Both the position numbers and the translations under genes were made by a program. Below, piece by piece: positions 1 to 7,963 of a stretch of 64,000 nucleotides of DNA. The stretch is from NCBI GenBank assembly GCA_002842035.1, contig PHBP01000007.1, forward strand, positions 86,305-150,304. The letters run 5' to 3'. The first letter of the stretch is position 1. Every line of letters begins with the position of its first letter. This stretch comes from Candidatus Cloacimonetes bacterium HGW-Cloacimonetes-2 (GTDB lineage: Bacteria > Cloacimonadota > Cloacimonadia > Cloacimonadales > Cloacimonadaceae). The notes beneath the pieces are model-generated. The model ran no database searches. It was not told the DNA's origin and worked only from the letters and a program-made list of their open reading frames with translations.

Positions 1-1868
1 GTATCCTGGTGGCAAACAGCGTTGTGGTATTGGAGAATATCTTCAGGCACAAGGAGATGGGTAACGACCGGGTAGAAGCTTCCGACAAGGGAACTTCTGA
101 GATCGCGGTGGCTGTGCTGGCATCCACACTTACCAACATAGTGGTATTCCTGCCAATAGCGACGATGACTTCGATGGTGGGTCAGTTCTTCAAAGAATTT
201 GGTCTTACAGTGACCTACGCCACGATCTTTAGTTTGATCACCTCCTTTACCATTACCCCGATGCTGGCTTCGAGAATCCTGCCTCACAAGAAAGTTGATA
301 CTCTCTATGGCAGACACTTTGAAGCCGCCTTTGCCAAGTTCAGCGCTTGGTATGCCAGGATGCTGGGCGTGATTACTAAATCTAAGAAACGCTCTCTGGC
401 AGTGGTAGTTATCACCATTGTCCTGCTGTTCTTAAGCTTCTTACTAGTGCCGGGAATCGGTATGGAATTGATGCCCAATATTGACCAGGGTAATATGACT
501 GTTACGATCGAGCTGCCGCAGGGATACAATCTTGACGAGACAGCTAAGGTAGTAAAACAGATCAACGATAAGATCTCAAAGCATAAAGAGGTGGAGCATA
601 TTGTGACCAATCTGGGTGGAGCCGGTTATATCGACAAGGGTACCAACCTGGCTTCTGCCGATATCAAGCTGGTCTCTGCTAAAGAGAGGAAGTATAGCAC
701 CAGCCAGATGATCTCCGTGCTTTCCAAGGATCTTGCGACTATCCCCAATGCCAGGATCAAGATCAGCACACAGCAGGGCTTTGGCGGAGGAAGCGGCATA
801 GAATTCTTCCTGCAGGGACAGGATAACGACAAGCTTGAAGAACTAAAGGATGATGTGATCAAGGCATTGCAGGATATCCCGGGACTGACCAATTTGGATA
901 GCAGTACCAGACCCGGCAGAGCCGAGATTACGATTACTCCAAAGCGTGATAAGATGTCCGAAGCAGGAGCAATGGTCTATGACCTTGCTTTGGCTATACG
1001 CTCTTCTATAGAGGGAAACGTTGCGACTCAGTATCGCGAGCAAGGTAACGAATACGATATCAAAATCTCAATGGAAGATAGCAGCGTGGATTCTCCCTCC
1101 AAGCTGAATAACTTGCCGGTCACTGTCTATGGGCAGACTTTCCTGCTTTCGCAGCTGGCAGATATCAGCTTTAGCCCTGGGATCAACAAGATTACTCACC
1201 AGAATAGATTCAAGTCAATCCAGTTTACCGGTGGTATCGCTGAAGGCTTTGCCATGGGTGAGATAAATGTTGCCATTAATGAGAGATTGGACAAGCTACA
1301 GCTTCCCTCCGGCTATAAGATAAGCTGGGGCGGTGAAGCTCAGATGATGAATGAGACGATGATCGATATGATGCGTACATTCCTGCTGGCTGTGCTGCTT
1401 ACCTATATGCTCCTGGCTGCAGTCCTGGAGAGCTTCCTCCAGCCACTCTTGATTATGGCGACTATCCCGCTGGCTTTGATAGGAGTCTTTTTGGCTCTAT
1501 TCCTGACCGGTGTCACGATGAATATCTTCTCAATGATGGCGATCATTATGCTGGTTGGTATCGTGGTGAACAACGCCATCCTGATACTTGATTATGCCAA
1601 TATACTCAGGCGACAAGGCACAAACGTCCGTGATGCTTTGATGGAAGCAGGCTTGCAAAAGCTAAAGCCTATCATAATGTCAACTCTGGCTATTGTGATC
1701 GGTATGTTGCCTATGGCACTGGGAGTTGGAGAAGCAGCTAAGGAGTATCGACAGTCGATGGGCGTGGTAAGTATCGGTGGATTATTGGTCTCAACCTTTT
1801 TAACACTTGTCATCATCCCAGTTCTGTATTATATTACCAGTAGTAGCAAAACCAAGAAACTAAAGTAA
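1..1868 (+). CDS. RND efflux permease (AcrB/HAE1-like), 5' end missing
   Basis: This is the C-terminal 620 or so residues of an inner-membrane proton-driven multidrug or hydrophobe efflux pump; full-length family members have about 1030. The frame is open to the left edge, where I-L-V-A-N-S-V-V-V-L-E-N matches the family's conserved transmembrane segment 4 region, so the GTG at 9 is internal and not the start. Order seen: transmembrane block (about residues 35-140), a periplasmic porter/docking domain (about 145-455), then the last transmembrane block containing L-D-Y-A-N and the PLALIGV-type helix ends. The stop is 12 bp before the next gene. Membrane fusion and outer-membrane partners would lie upstream of the window. 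The family is secure; the substrate is unknown. Confidence 0.93.
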   Translation, partial: ILVANSVVVLENIFRHKEMGNDRVEASDKGTSEIAVAVLASTLTNIVVFLPIATMTSMVGQFFKEFGLTVTYATIFSLITSFTITPMLASRILPHKKVDTLYGRHFEAAFAKFSAWYARMLGVITKSKKRSLAVVVITIVLLFLSFLLVPGIGMELMPNIDQGNMTVTIELPQGYNLDETAKVVKQINDKISKHKEVEHIVTNLGGAGYIDKGTNLASADIKLVSAKERKYSTSQMISVLSKDLATIPNARIKISTQQGFGGGSGIEFFLQGQDNDKLEELKDDVIKALQDIPGLTNLDSSTRPGRAEITITPKRDKMSEAGAMVYDLALAIRSSIEGNVATQYREQGNEYDIKISMEDSSVDSPSKLNNLPVTVYGQTFLLSQLADISFSPGINKITHQNRFKSIQFTGGIAEGFAMGEINVAINERLDKLQLPSGYKISWGGEAQMMNETMIDMMRTFLLAVLLTYMLLAAVLESFLQPLLIMATIPLALIGVFLALFLTGVTMNIFSMMAIIMLVGIVVNNAILILDYANILRRQGTNVRDALMEAGLQKLKPIIMSTLAIVIGMLPMALGVGEAAKEYRQSMGVVSIGGLLVSTFLTLVIIPVLYYITSSSKTKKLK

Positions 1869-1880
1869 GAGGAGTATCTT

Positions 1881-2390
1881 ATGAAAAACGTCACTAAGCT
1901 AGTCACAGTATTAGTTCTTGCTATGTTTATGATGGTGAGCATGTTCGGTTGCTACGGCAGCTTTGCTCTTACCAAGAAGGTCTATGAATGGAATGGCCGT
2001 CTGGGCGATCGCTTTATGGTGCAGATTGCTTTCTGGGTTCTGTCATGGCTCCCTGTTTATTCCGCAGCTACCACAATTGACGTCGTAATTCTTAATCTCA
2101 TCGAGTTCTGGACAGGCTCCAATCCCCTAGCTATGAACAATGGCCAAGAAGTGATCAAGTATGCCCAAAACGGTGATGACAGCTACAAAATAACCATTAG
2201 CAGCGAACAGATACTGGTCGAACCCCTCACCGGGAATGCTGAATCAGTAGCCCTCAGCTTTGATGATGCCAGCCAGTCCTGGTTCCTCAAGAGTGGAGAT
2301 TCACAGACCAAGGTCGCCACAGTTGACGGTGCCACCCTCAACCTGCTCTATCCCAATGGCAGATCTCTCGCTGTTAGCATCCCCAACTAA
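1881..2390 (+). CDS. DUF3332 family lipoprotein
   Basis: A 169-residue protein with a lipoprotein signal peptide: Lys near the start, a hydrophobic stretch, and a lipobox ending M-F-G-C around residue 24. The following segment (GSFALTKKVYEWN, then a hydrophobic stretch and IEFWTGSNPLA) is what I recall as the signature of the DUF3332 family, whose function is unknown. The C-terminal half (about 95-169) looks like a small soluble beta-rich domain. It follows the RND gene by 12 bp with AAGAGGAG as ribosome binding site, so co-transcription with the pump is likely. An accessory role in efflux would be a guess. Confidence 0.82.
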   Translation: MKNVTKLVTVLVLAMFMMVSMFGCYGSFALTKKVYEWNGRLGDRFMVQIAFWVLSWLPVYSAATTIDVVILNLIEFWTGSNPLAMNNGQEVIKYAQNGDDSYKITISSEQILVEPLTGNAESVALSFDDASQSWFLKSGDSQTKVATVDGATLNLLYPNGRSLAVSIPN

Positions 2391-2402
2391 GAAGGTTTAG
2401 TC

Positions 2403-2630
2403 GTGATCGATAGAACACAAGTCGAAGCTATACTGGATAAGATCCGCCCTGCGATCCAATCAGACGGCGGAGATGTCGAACTGATCAATATCCGTGAGGA
2501 CAAAGTGATCGAAGTTCGACTCCAAGGTGCCTGCAAAGGCTGCCCAATGTCCACCCTCACCCTCAAGGCAGGAATCGAAAGAGTAATCAAAGAAGAAATC
2601 CCTGAGGTCAAAGAGGTTATCTCGGTATAA
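2403..2630 (+). CDS. NifU C-terminal-domain Fe-S scaffold protein
   Basis: A 75-residue stand-alone NifU-like domain (Nfu/YuzD type) that carries or delivers Fe-S clusters in the cytoplasm. The signature C-K-G-C-P-M-S near residues 46-52 holds the two cluster-ligating cysteines, and the SDGGDVELI segment before it is typical of the family. The start is GTG at 2403, supported by AGAAGG six bases upstream; no ATG is available. It follows the DUF3332 gene by 12 bp and is closed by a strong terminator. The length is normal for single-domain members. Confidence 0.92.
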   Translation: MIDRTQVEAILDKIRPAIQSDGGDVELINIREDKVIEVRLQGACKGCPMSTLTLKAGIERVIKEEIPEVKEVISV

Positions 2631-2648
2631 CTATTCCCATGGTATATA

Positions 2649-2675
2649 GCGGTCTCCTGTGAGACCGCTTTTTTT
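2649..2675 (+). terminator. Rho-independent terminator after the NifU gene
   Basis: A perfect 8-bp GC-rich stem (GCGGTCTC, 2649-2656, with its complement at 2661-2668), a 4-base loop, then seven T residues at 2669-2675. It separates the RND/DUF3332/NifU unit from nadE. Confidence 0.93.
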
Positions 2676-2727
2676 GTGCTTGACTAAATAAGCCCTATTC
2701 CCTGCCATAGCCAATTAGAGGTGATGT

Positions 2728-3495
2728 ATGAGAAAGATTAACATAGAACAAGAGATAGAGAGAACCTGCTCCTTTATCAAAGACTATTGCGACAATGCCG
2801 GCATCCCAAACGTTGTTATTGGCCTTTCAGGTGGTATAGACAGCTCATTGTCAGCAGTTCTTGCTGTGAAAGCTCTTGGTAAAAACAATGTAACAGGAAT
2901 GATCCTGCCTTATAGAACAAGCTCAGGCTCCAGTGCAGGAGATGCAGAACTCCTAGCCAAGAACTTTGGAATCAGAACTGAGACCATTGAGATCACTCCG
3001 ATGGTGGACGCTTACTTCGAAAAGACAGCCCCGGAAGCGAACAGCCTACGCCGCGGTAATTTTATGGCGAGGATGCGGATGAGCGTTCTTTACGACCACT
3101 CTGCCAAGATACCTGCCCTCGTGCTAGGGACCAGCAACCGAACCGAGCTACTGGTCGGATACTTCACCCAACACGGTGATGGTGCTTGTGCTTTTGAGCC
3201 CATCGGTCACCTCTACAAGACCGAGGTCAGAGAGATGTCCAGAGTCCTCGGTATCCCATCTCAAATCATTGACAAAGCACCCACAGCAGACCTCTGGGAA
3301 GGTCAGACTGATGAATCAGAACTGGGTATCAGCTACCCTATTCTGGACGAGATTCTATACCAGCTTACAGAGCTTAGTATCAATCCTAATGATTCAGAAA
3401 GCCTCGAATACCCCCTCTCCACATATCAGCACGTACAGAAGCTGGTCTCCAGATCCGCATTCAAACGTATGCTTCCTCCCACAATTACAGGATAA
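2728..3495 (+). CDS. nadE: NH3-dependent NAD+ synthetase
   Basis: This enzyme makes NAD+ from deamido-NAD, ATP and ammonia, the last step of NAD biosynthesis. Its 255 residues give the short form without a glutaminase domain. The PP-loop SGGIDSS is at residues 34-40. The later segments LGTSNRTE, then KTEVREMSRVLGIP and PTADLWEGQTDE are the conserved substrate loops. The start ATG is preceded by GAGGTGAT. The gene is followed after 3 bp by the zinc-ribbon/TPR gene, which overlaps ribD, so NAD and flavin cofactor genes share a probable operon. Confidence 0.95.
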   Translation: MRKINIEQEIERTCSFIKDYCDNAGIPNVVIGLSGGIDSSLSAVLAVKALGKNNVTGMILPYRTSSGSSAGDAELLAKNFGIRTETIEITPMVDAYFEKTAPEANSLRRGNFMARMRMSVLYDHSAKIPALVLGTSNRTELLVGYFTQHGDGACAFEPIGHLYKTEVREMSRVLGIPSQIIDKAPTADLWEGQTDESELGISYPILDEILYQLTELSINPNDSESLEYPLSTYQHVQKLVSRSAFKRMLPPTITG

Positions 3496-3498
3496 ACT

Positions 3499-4686
3499 AT
3501 GCTAAACCTATTTGACAAAACTCGATGCAAACGCTGCCACAACGAACGCCAGGTACGCAAATGCCCGCGATTGGACAAGAATATCTGCTGGGAATGCTGC
3601 AACAGCCTGCGCTATGACCTTAGCTGCCCCACAAGCTGCCCCTACAGCGGAAAACAAGAAGACAGCGCCAAGGCCCCCTTCCCCGCCTTCAAAGCTGATT
3701 CCCAGACCGAATCCAGAAATGTCAATTCACTTTACATAGACATTTGGCTGGACAAAAAGCAGGACGCCCTGGGAGGGATATCTCCCCGCCTGGCAGCAAC
3801 TGAAGACAAGAAGAAACTGCTGGATTGGCTTTCGTCCTATCAATATCCGCCCCAATTCCCAATCGATTATCTGATGACCAAACTCCACCTGGAGCTCGCT
3901 TCTTCCACCCCAATCAGCGATCCTGAGGTCCTCGTGAATCGATTTATGGAGGCTGTTATTGCCCTCGATTGGCAGCAATTACCTGCCCACAGTATCAATA
4001 CCAATCCTCCTGCCGGCTGTAGCGAACGCCAGATCGAGCTTTTATCTTCCATCCCTGTTTTGAAACGCATCAGCACATTTAAGATCATCCATAGCGGTAC
4101 TACCGAGGATGGACAGACAGCATTGGTCTTCCTCGAGATCAACCATCGCAACGACCTCAGCCTCGTGCTCTCCCTGCGTGATAAAACCTGGCTGATTCGC
4201 CAAGTCATCCTGGGCAGTCCAAAAGACTTTTTCCTCCAAAACGAACGTTACCGCGCTATCGCCGAAAGCCTTGCCAAGCCGGATGATGCCAAAGCCTGGG
4301 ACTTGCTGCAGGAAGCCTTCCGCATTTATCCTGATAGCCCCGATCTCTATTACTACCGCGGCCTCTACTGGCAACTGGTCAAGGAAACTGGTAAGGCCAA
4401 AGTCGATTTCTTCAATAGTATCAGCCTTGATAACGGCTTTGTACCCTCCTTCTATCACCTGGCTCTGCTCAATGCCTCGGATCGTGAATATGATGAAGCC
4501 ATCCTGTGGTTTGAGCTCCTGGATAAACTCCAGCCCAAGGATCCACAAAATATGAACAACCTCGCAGCCTGCTATGCTCAAACCGGACAAAAATCCAAAG
4601 CCAAGACTCTCTGGGAAGAGGCTCTGAAGATACAGCCCGGCTTTGAAGCAGCAAGGCTCAATCTGGAGAAACTGAGTGCCATATAA
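3499..4686 (+). CDS. Cysteine-rich zinc-ribbon plus TPR protein
   Basis: An unrecognised 395-residue cytoplasmic protein with no signal peptide. Residues about 8-50 are packed with cysteines (CKRCHNERQVRKC, then CWECCNSLR, then CPTSCPY) and probably bind zinc. A middle region of about 80-250 has no clear match. The C-terminal third (about 255-390) reads as three tetratricopeptide repeats, with helices containing Y-Y-Y-R-G-L-Y-W and AACYAQTGQKSKAKTLWEEA. It starts 3 bp after nadE and its end overlaps ribD by 11 bp, so it is translated as part of that operon. A role as a protein-binding adaptor is inferred from the TPRs only. Confidence 0.8.
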   Translation: MLNLFDKTRCKRCHNERQVRKCPRLDKNICWECCNSLRYDLSCPTSCPYSGKQEDSAKAPFPAFKADSQTESRNVNSLYIDIWLDKKQDALGGISPRLAATEDKKKLLDWLSSYQYPPQFPIDYLMTKLHLELASSTPISDPEVLVNRFMEAVIALDWQQLPAHSINTNPPAGCSERQIELLSSIPVLKRISTFKIIHSGTTEDGQTALVFLEINHRNDLSLVLSLRDKTWLIRQVILGSPKDFFLQNERYRAIAESLAKPDDAKAWDLLQEAFRIYPDSPDLYYYRGLYWQLVKETGKAKVDFFNSISLDNGFVPSFYHLALLNASDREYDEAILWFELLDKLQPKDPQNMNNLAACYAQTGQKSKAKTLWEEALKIQPGFEAARLNLEKLSAI

Positions 4687-5770
4687 TCCCGTCTTTATGC
4701 GCAAAGCCATCCAATGCGCAGAGAAAGCCAGAGGCACTTGCTCCCCAAATCCCTTTGTGGGTGCGGTAATTGTCAAGGAAGGCAAGATAATCTCCACCGG
4801 CTGGACACAGCATTACGGAGGCGATCACGCCGAGATTCAAGCCTTAAAGAAGGCCGGAAATGAAGCCAAAGGTGCAGAGATCTATGTAAGTCTTGAGCCC
4901 TGTGCCCACTATGGCAAGACCCCTCCCTGCGCAGAAGCGTTGGTCAAAGCCGGCGTTTCAACCGCTTATATCGGAATCCTGGACCCCAATCCCCTGGTTG
5001 CCGGAAAAGGCATTAAAATCCTAGAGAATTCCGGTATCAAGGTCGAACTTGGCTTTATGCAGCAGGAGATTAGCCGGCAATTGGAATATTTCCTCTGCCG
5101 TATGACCAAGCAGCGACCCTTTGTGATCTGGAAGACCGCAATGAGCCTCGATGGCAGAGTAGCCGCTGATGACGGCAGTTCCCGCTGGATCACAGGCGAT
5201 GCATCTCGTAAACTAGTGCATAAACTCCGCTCCGAAGTCGATGTAATCCTTACCGGTATCGGCACTATTTTAAAAGATGATCCACTGCTCAACAGCCGTC
5301 TCCCCCGCAGACTCCGACAACCGGTCCGCGTAGTCTTAGATCCTCTTTTGGATACACCGTTGGACAGCCAAATTGTCCAAACTGCCCGGCAGTACCAGAC
5401 CCTATTCTTCTGCACAGATTGCGCCCCCAAGGACAGCCATGCAGCCATAAAGGATAAGGGTATCGAACTGGTCGTCATCACTTGTGGCGATGTGATTTTG
5501 GACTTAAGAAAAGTGCTGACAGAGCTGCATAATAGGGGTTATTACTCGGTCTTGCTGGAATGTGGCTCGACTCTCTCGACAGCCTTTCTGAAAGCCGGTC
5601 TGGTAGATAAAGCCTATCTCTTTTACGCACCCAAGCTATTGGGAGGCTCACGCACTGCCGTAAACGACCTTGGAATCAGATCTATCGAAGGCGCTATGGA
5701 CTACCACTTCGAAAGCTTCAAGCGCTCGGGAAACGATCTGCTATGCATCGCCTACCCCAAAGAGATATAA
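4676..5770 (+). CDS. ribD: Bifunctional riboflavin deaminase/reductase RibD
   Basis: This enzyme deaminates the diaminopyrimidine phosphoribosyl intermediate and then reduces its ribose, steps 2 and 3 of riboflavin synthesis. The N-terminal deaminase has the zinc/catalytic H-A-E at residues 51-53 and PCAHYGKTPPC at 75-85. The C-terminal reductase begins near residue 140 (PFVIWKTAMSLDGRVA) with the SRWITG motif. Its 364 residues are normal. The start is GTG at 4676, with GGAG about ten bases upstream inside the preceding gene; the first ATG, seven codons later, would cut the conserved N-terminal helix. No other rib genes are visible in the window. Confidence 0.94.
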   Translation: MPYNPVFMRKAIQCAEKARGTCSPNPFVGAVIVKEGKIISTGWTQHYGGDHAEIQALKKAGNEAKGAEIYVSLEPCAHYGKTPPCAEALVKAGVSTAYIGILDPNPLVAGKGIKILENSGIKVELGFMQQEISRQLEYFLCRMTKQRPFVIWKTAMSLDGRVAADDGSSRWITGDASRKLVHKLRSEVDVILTGIGTILKDDPLLNSRLPRRLRQPVRVVLDPLLDTPLDSQIVQTARQYQTLFFCTDCAPKDSHAAIKDKGIELVVITCGDVILDLRKVLTELHNRGYYSVLLECGSTLSTAFLKAGLVDKAYLFYAPKLLGGSRTAVNDLGIRSIEGAMDYHFESFKRSGNDLLCIAYPKEI

Positions 5771-5777
5771 GACTTGC

Positions 5778-5806
5778 TTGTCATTTTACTACTTTCTGCC
5801 TATACT
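5778..5806 (+). promoter_or_regulatory. Sigma70-type promoter for the cupin/M42 genes
   Basis: TTGTCA (5778-5783), a 17-base spacer and TATACT (5801-5806). The predicted start of transcription is about 30 bases before the cupin ATG. Confidence 0.7.
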
Positions 5807-5841
5807 TTCAATAAATAACAAAGATTCAAAGGAGCTTACCA

Positions 5842-6237
5842 ATGAAACTTACCAATGCTTACGATGTAGAACTCGAAGCCGTAAATATGGAAGGCGCAAA
5901 AGGTGCCAAGATACGCTGGCTGATCTCCCAAAAAGATGGTGCCCCGACCTTTGCAATGAGGATGTTTGAAGTTGATCCGGACGGACAAACTCCCTACCAC
6001 GAGCATACCTGGGAACACGAAATTTACTGCCTCTCCGGAAGCGGAATGCTGCTTACAGAACGCGGCGATCTGCCCTTCGCAACGGATGATATCATATATG
6101 TCGATCCCAATATGAAACACGCCTTCAAAAACGTCGGAACCGATACCTTGAAGTTTCTCTGCATAATCCCAAATGAACAGCCGGTCACCAAGAAGACCCT
6201 CAATCCCTTCGCCGGCGAGACCGCAAATAACTGCTGA
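5842..6237 (+). CDS. Cupin-domain protein
   Basis: A 131-residue single cupin barrel. The metal-binding cupin motif is visible: histidines 53, 55 and 59 (PYHEHTWEHE), then GSGML, and the second motif with His 93 (DPNMKHAF). Such small cupins bind a divalent metal and act as enzymes or ligand sensors; nothing shows which. The start has AAAGGAG upstream. It is followed after 11 bp by an M42 aminopeptidase under a shared promoter. Confidence 0.88.
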   Translation: MKLTNAYDVELEAVNMEGAKGAKIRWLISQKDGAPTFAMRMFEVDPDGQTPYHEHTWEHEIYCLSGSGMLLTERGDLPFATDDIIYVDPNMKHAFKNVGTDTLKFLCIIPNEQPVTKKTLNPFAGETANNC

Positions 6238-6248
6238 GGTAAGACCAA

Positions 6249-7310
6249 GTGATTAGCGAGAAAAACCTCAATTTCTTCAAGAAACTCGTCTCTGCCCCCA
6301 GTCCTTCCGGTTTTGAAGCTCCCGCTCAAAAGGTTGTCAAAGAATACCTTAGTGGAGTCGCAGATGATATCTCCGGCGATCTCAATGGAAACCTGATTGC
6401 CTTCAAGAAAGGCAGTGGAAAACTGAAAGTAATGGTCGTTGGCCATGCTGATGAGATCGGTATGATGGTCAATTACATCGATGAAAGCGGCTACCTCTAC
6501 GTTAAGACCCTGGGCGGTTTTGATCCCAATCTTCTGCCCGGCTTGCGCTTGGATATCTATCACAATGGCAAAGCCATTCGTGGAGTAATCGGGAGAAAAC
6601 CTGTCCATATGATGCGTGGCGGCGATGAAGGTGCCAAGCTCAAGATAGAAGATCTCTGGATCGATATCGGTGCAAAGAACAAAGAAGACGCCCTCACCAA
6701 GGTCTCAATCGGCGATATTATCACCTATCATTCAGAAATTGAGATGCTATCGGACGATCTCATTATGACCAAAGCAACTGACAACAAGGCAGGTGTTTAC
6801 GTAGCCTCCGCCGTAATGCAGGAACTCGCTAAAAAGAAGATCAAGGCAAATTACTACGCTGTCTCCTCCGTGGGTGAGGAAACCACTATGAAAGGCGCTG
6901 CGACCAGTTCCTATCAGATCGATCCCGATATCGCTATCGCTGTGGACGTTACCTTCACCTCCGATATTCCGGGTGCTGATAAACGCGTCTATGGAGATGT
7001 ATCCTTGGGTAAGGGACCCACGATCGCGCTCGGAGCAGCTCTGCATCCCGCAATGAACCAGCGCTTGCTCGATCTTGCCAAGAAGCACAATATCCCTGTG
7101 CAAATCGAGCTAGCTCCCGGCAGAACCGGAACTGATGCCGATGCAATCCACGCCCGTAGGGGTGGAACAGCTACTATGGTCGTCAGTATTCCAAATCGTT
7201 ATATGCACTCTCCCAACGAGATAATCTCGCTTAACGATCTCGATAATACTGTCAAACTGATCACTGAATTTATCAAAAGCCTGGACGACAAAGTCGATCT
7301 CAGCCGCTGA
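6249..7310 (+). CDS. M42 family metallo-aminopeptidase
   Basis: A cytoplasmic di-metal aminopeptidase of 353 residues in the TET/FrvX/YsdC family, which trims peptides from the N-terminus and forms large hollow oligomers. The metal ligands and catalytic residues can be placed: His66 and Asp68 (VVGHADEIG), Asp178 (TDNKAG), Glu210-Glu211 (SVGEET), Asp233 (VDVTF) and His320 (NRYMHSP). The GTG start at 6249 has GAGGT upstream, overlapping the cupin stop region. This suits an amino-acid-fermenting lifestyle, which is an inference. A terminator follows. Confidence 0.93.
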   Translation: MISEKNLNFFKKLVSAPSPSGFEAPAQKVVKEYLSGVADDISGDLNGNLIAFKKGSGKLKVMVVGHADEIGMMVNYIDESGYLYVKTLGGFDPNLLPGLRLDIYHNGKAIRGVIGRKPVHMMRGGDEGAKLKIEDLWIDIGAKNKEDALTKVSIGDIITYHSEIEMLSDDLIMTKATDNKAGVYVASAVMQELAKKKIKANYYAVSSVGEETTMKGAATSSYQIDPDIAIAVDVTFTSDIPGADKRVYGDVSLGKGPTIALGAALHPAMNQRLLDLAKKHNIPVQIELAPGRTGTDADAIHARRGGTATMVVSIPNRYMHSPNEIISLNDLDNTVKLITEFIKSLDDKVDLSR

Positions 7311-7331
7311 TTATATAAGCCATTCCCACAT

Positions 7332-7364
7332 AAAGCCACAGGTCTCCCCTGTGGCTTTCCTTTT
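7332..7364 (+). terminator. Terminator after the M42 peptidase gene
   Basis: A 10-bp stem (7332-7341 with 7349-7358) and a 7-base loop, followed by a short T-rich stretch ending in TTTT. Repeat element copy A starts directly after it. Confidence 0.8.
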
Positions 7365-7470
7365 GGAATCCTGCTTCAATCCTGCTTGTAGCCTGCTTGA
7401 ATCCTGCATGGCGATGCATCAAAGAGCTATTCTACAATGTTTTAGCATCGTTTCATCCAATGAGAGCGCT
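7364..7470 (+). repeat. 11-bp-unit intergenic repeat element, copy A
   Basis: Five consecutive 11-base units: 7364-7374, 7375-7385, 7386-7396 and 7397-7407 all end in CCTGC, then a variant ATGGCGATGCA at 7408-7418. An arm of about 45 bp follows (7424-7468) containing TAGCATCGTTTCATCCA, which is identical in copy E. A hairpin (the terminator) lies immediately to the left. No gene is recognised here. Confidence 0.88.
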
Positions 7471-7537
7471 AAGGCTATGGCATATCCGCTGATAAGAAGC
7501 CCTATAAAACAATTCTGCAAGTAAGTGCATTTTCAAC

Positions 7538-7567
7538 TTGACTGAAAAGCAGCTTTCATCCTTATAT
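7538..7567 (+). promoter_or_regulatory. Promoter of the metal-efflux operon
   Basis: TTGACT (7538-7543), an 18-base spacer and TTATAT (7562-7567). The -10 box lies inside the palindromic operator, so repressor binding would block RNA polymerase directly. Confidence 0.65.
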
Positions 7568-7586
7568 GAACATATATTCATATAAG
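7561..7586 (+). promoter_or_regulatory. SmtB/ArsR-type operator palindrome
   Basis: A 26-base imperfect palindrome (12 of 13 pairs match) centred on ATATGAACATATATTCATAT. The TGAACA/TATTCA half-sites are what is known for SmtB/ZiaR/CadC-class zinc and cadmium sensors. It overlaps the -10 box and an upstream in-frame ATG at 7566, which argues that translation begins later, at 7596. Confidence 0.82.
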
Positions 7587-7595
7587 GATGACGAG

Positions 7596-7949
7596 ATGGA
7601 AGATAAACAATGCTTGTGCAAGAATATAGCTCAGGATGAGCTGGATCGGATCACGGCTGAAATACCGCCTGAAAATGAGATCGCTGCCTTAAGCGAATTT
7701 TTCAAAGTCTTTGGCGATCCCAACAGACTGCGCATCCTCTATTTCCTTTCGAAGGCTGAGCTCTGTGTCACCGATCTGGCAAGTATCGCAGGGATGCAAC
7801 AATCCGCAGTATCGCATCAGCTTAAAACTCTGCGTCAGAACCGCTTGGTCAAGCTCCGCAAAGATGGAGTCACCTCCTATTACAGTCTCGATGATCTACA
7901 CGTTTCCGAGATCTTTCTGATGGCTCTTACACATATCAAAGAACTTTAA
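7596..7949 (+). CDS. ArsR/SmtB-family metal-sensing repressor
   Basis: A 117-residue winged-helix repressor that should leave its operator when Zn, Cd or Pb binds. Both known metal sites of this family can be read: the alpha3N type (Cys6, Cys8 near the N-terminus and Cys57 in ELCVTD) and the alpha5 zinc type (Asp100, His102, His113, Glu116, spacing D-x-H-x10-H-x2-E). The recognition helix is about 68-80 (QQSAVSHQLKTLR). I chose ATG 7596 (AAGGA seven bases upstream) over ATG 7566 because the latter sits in the promoter and operator. It lies 14 bp before the ATPase gene and should autoregulate the pair. Confidence 0.92.
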   Translation: MEDKQCLCKNIAQDELDRITAEIPPENEIAALSEFFKVFGDPNRLRILYFLSKAELCVTDLASIAGMQQSAVSHQLKTLRQNRLVKLRKDGVTSYYSLDDLHVSEIFLMALTHIKEL

Positions 7950-7963
7950 CTAAGGTGTGATAA

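Noticed and set aside
7364..7418. 11-bp repeats as a CRISPR array
   Set aside because: Units are adjacent with no spacers, far too short, and no cas genes are present.
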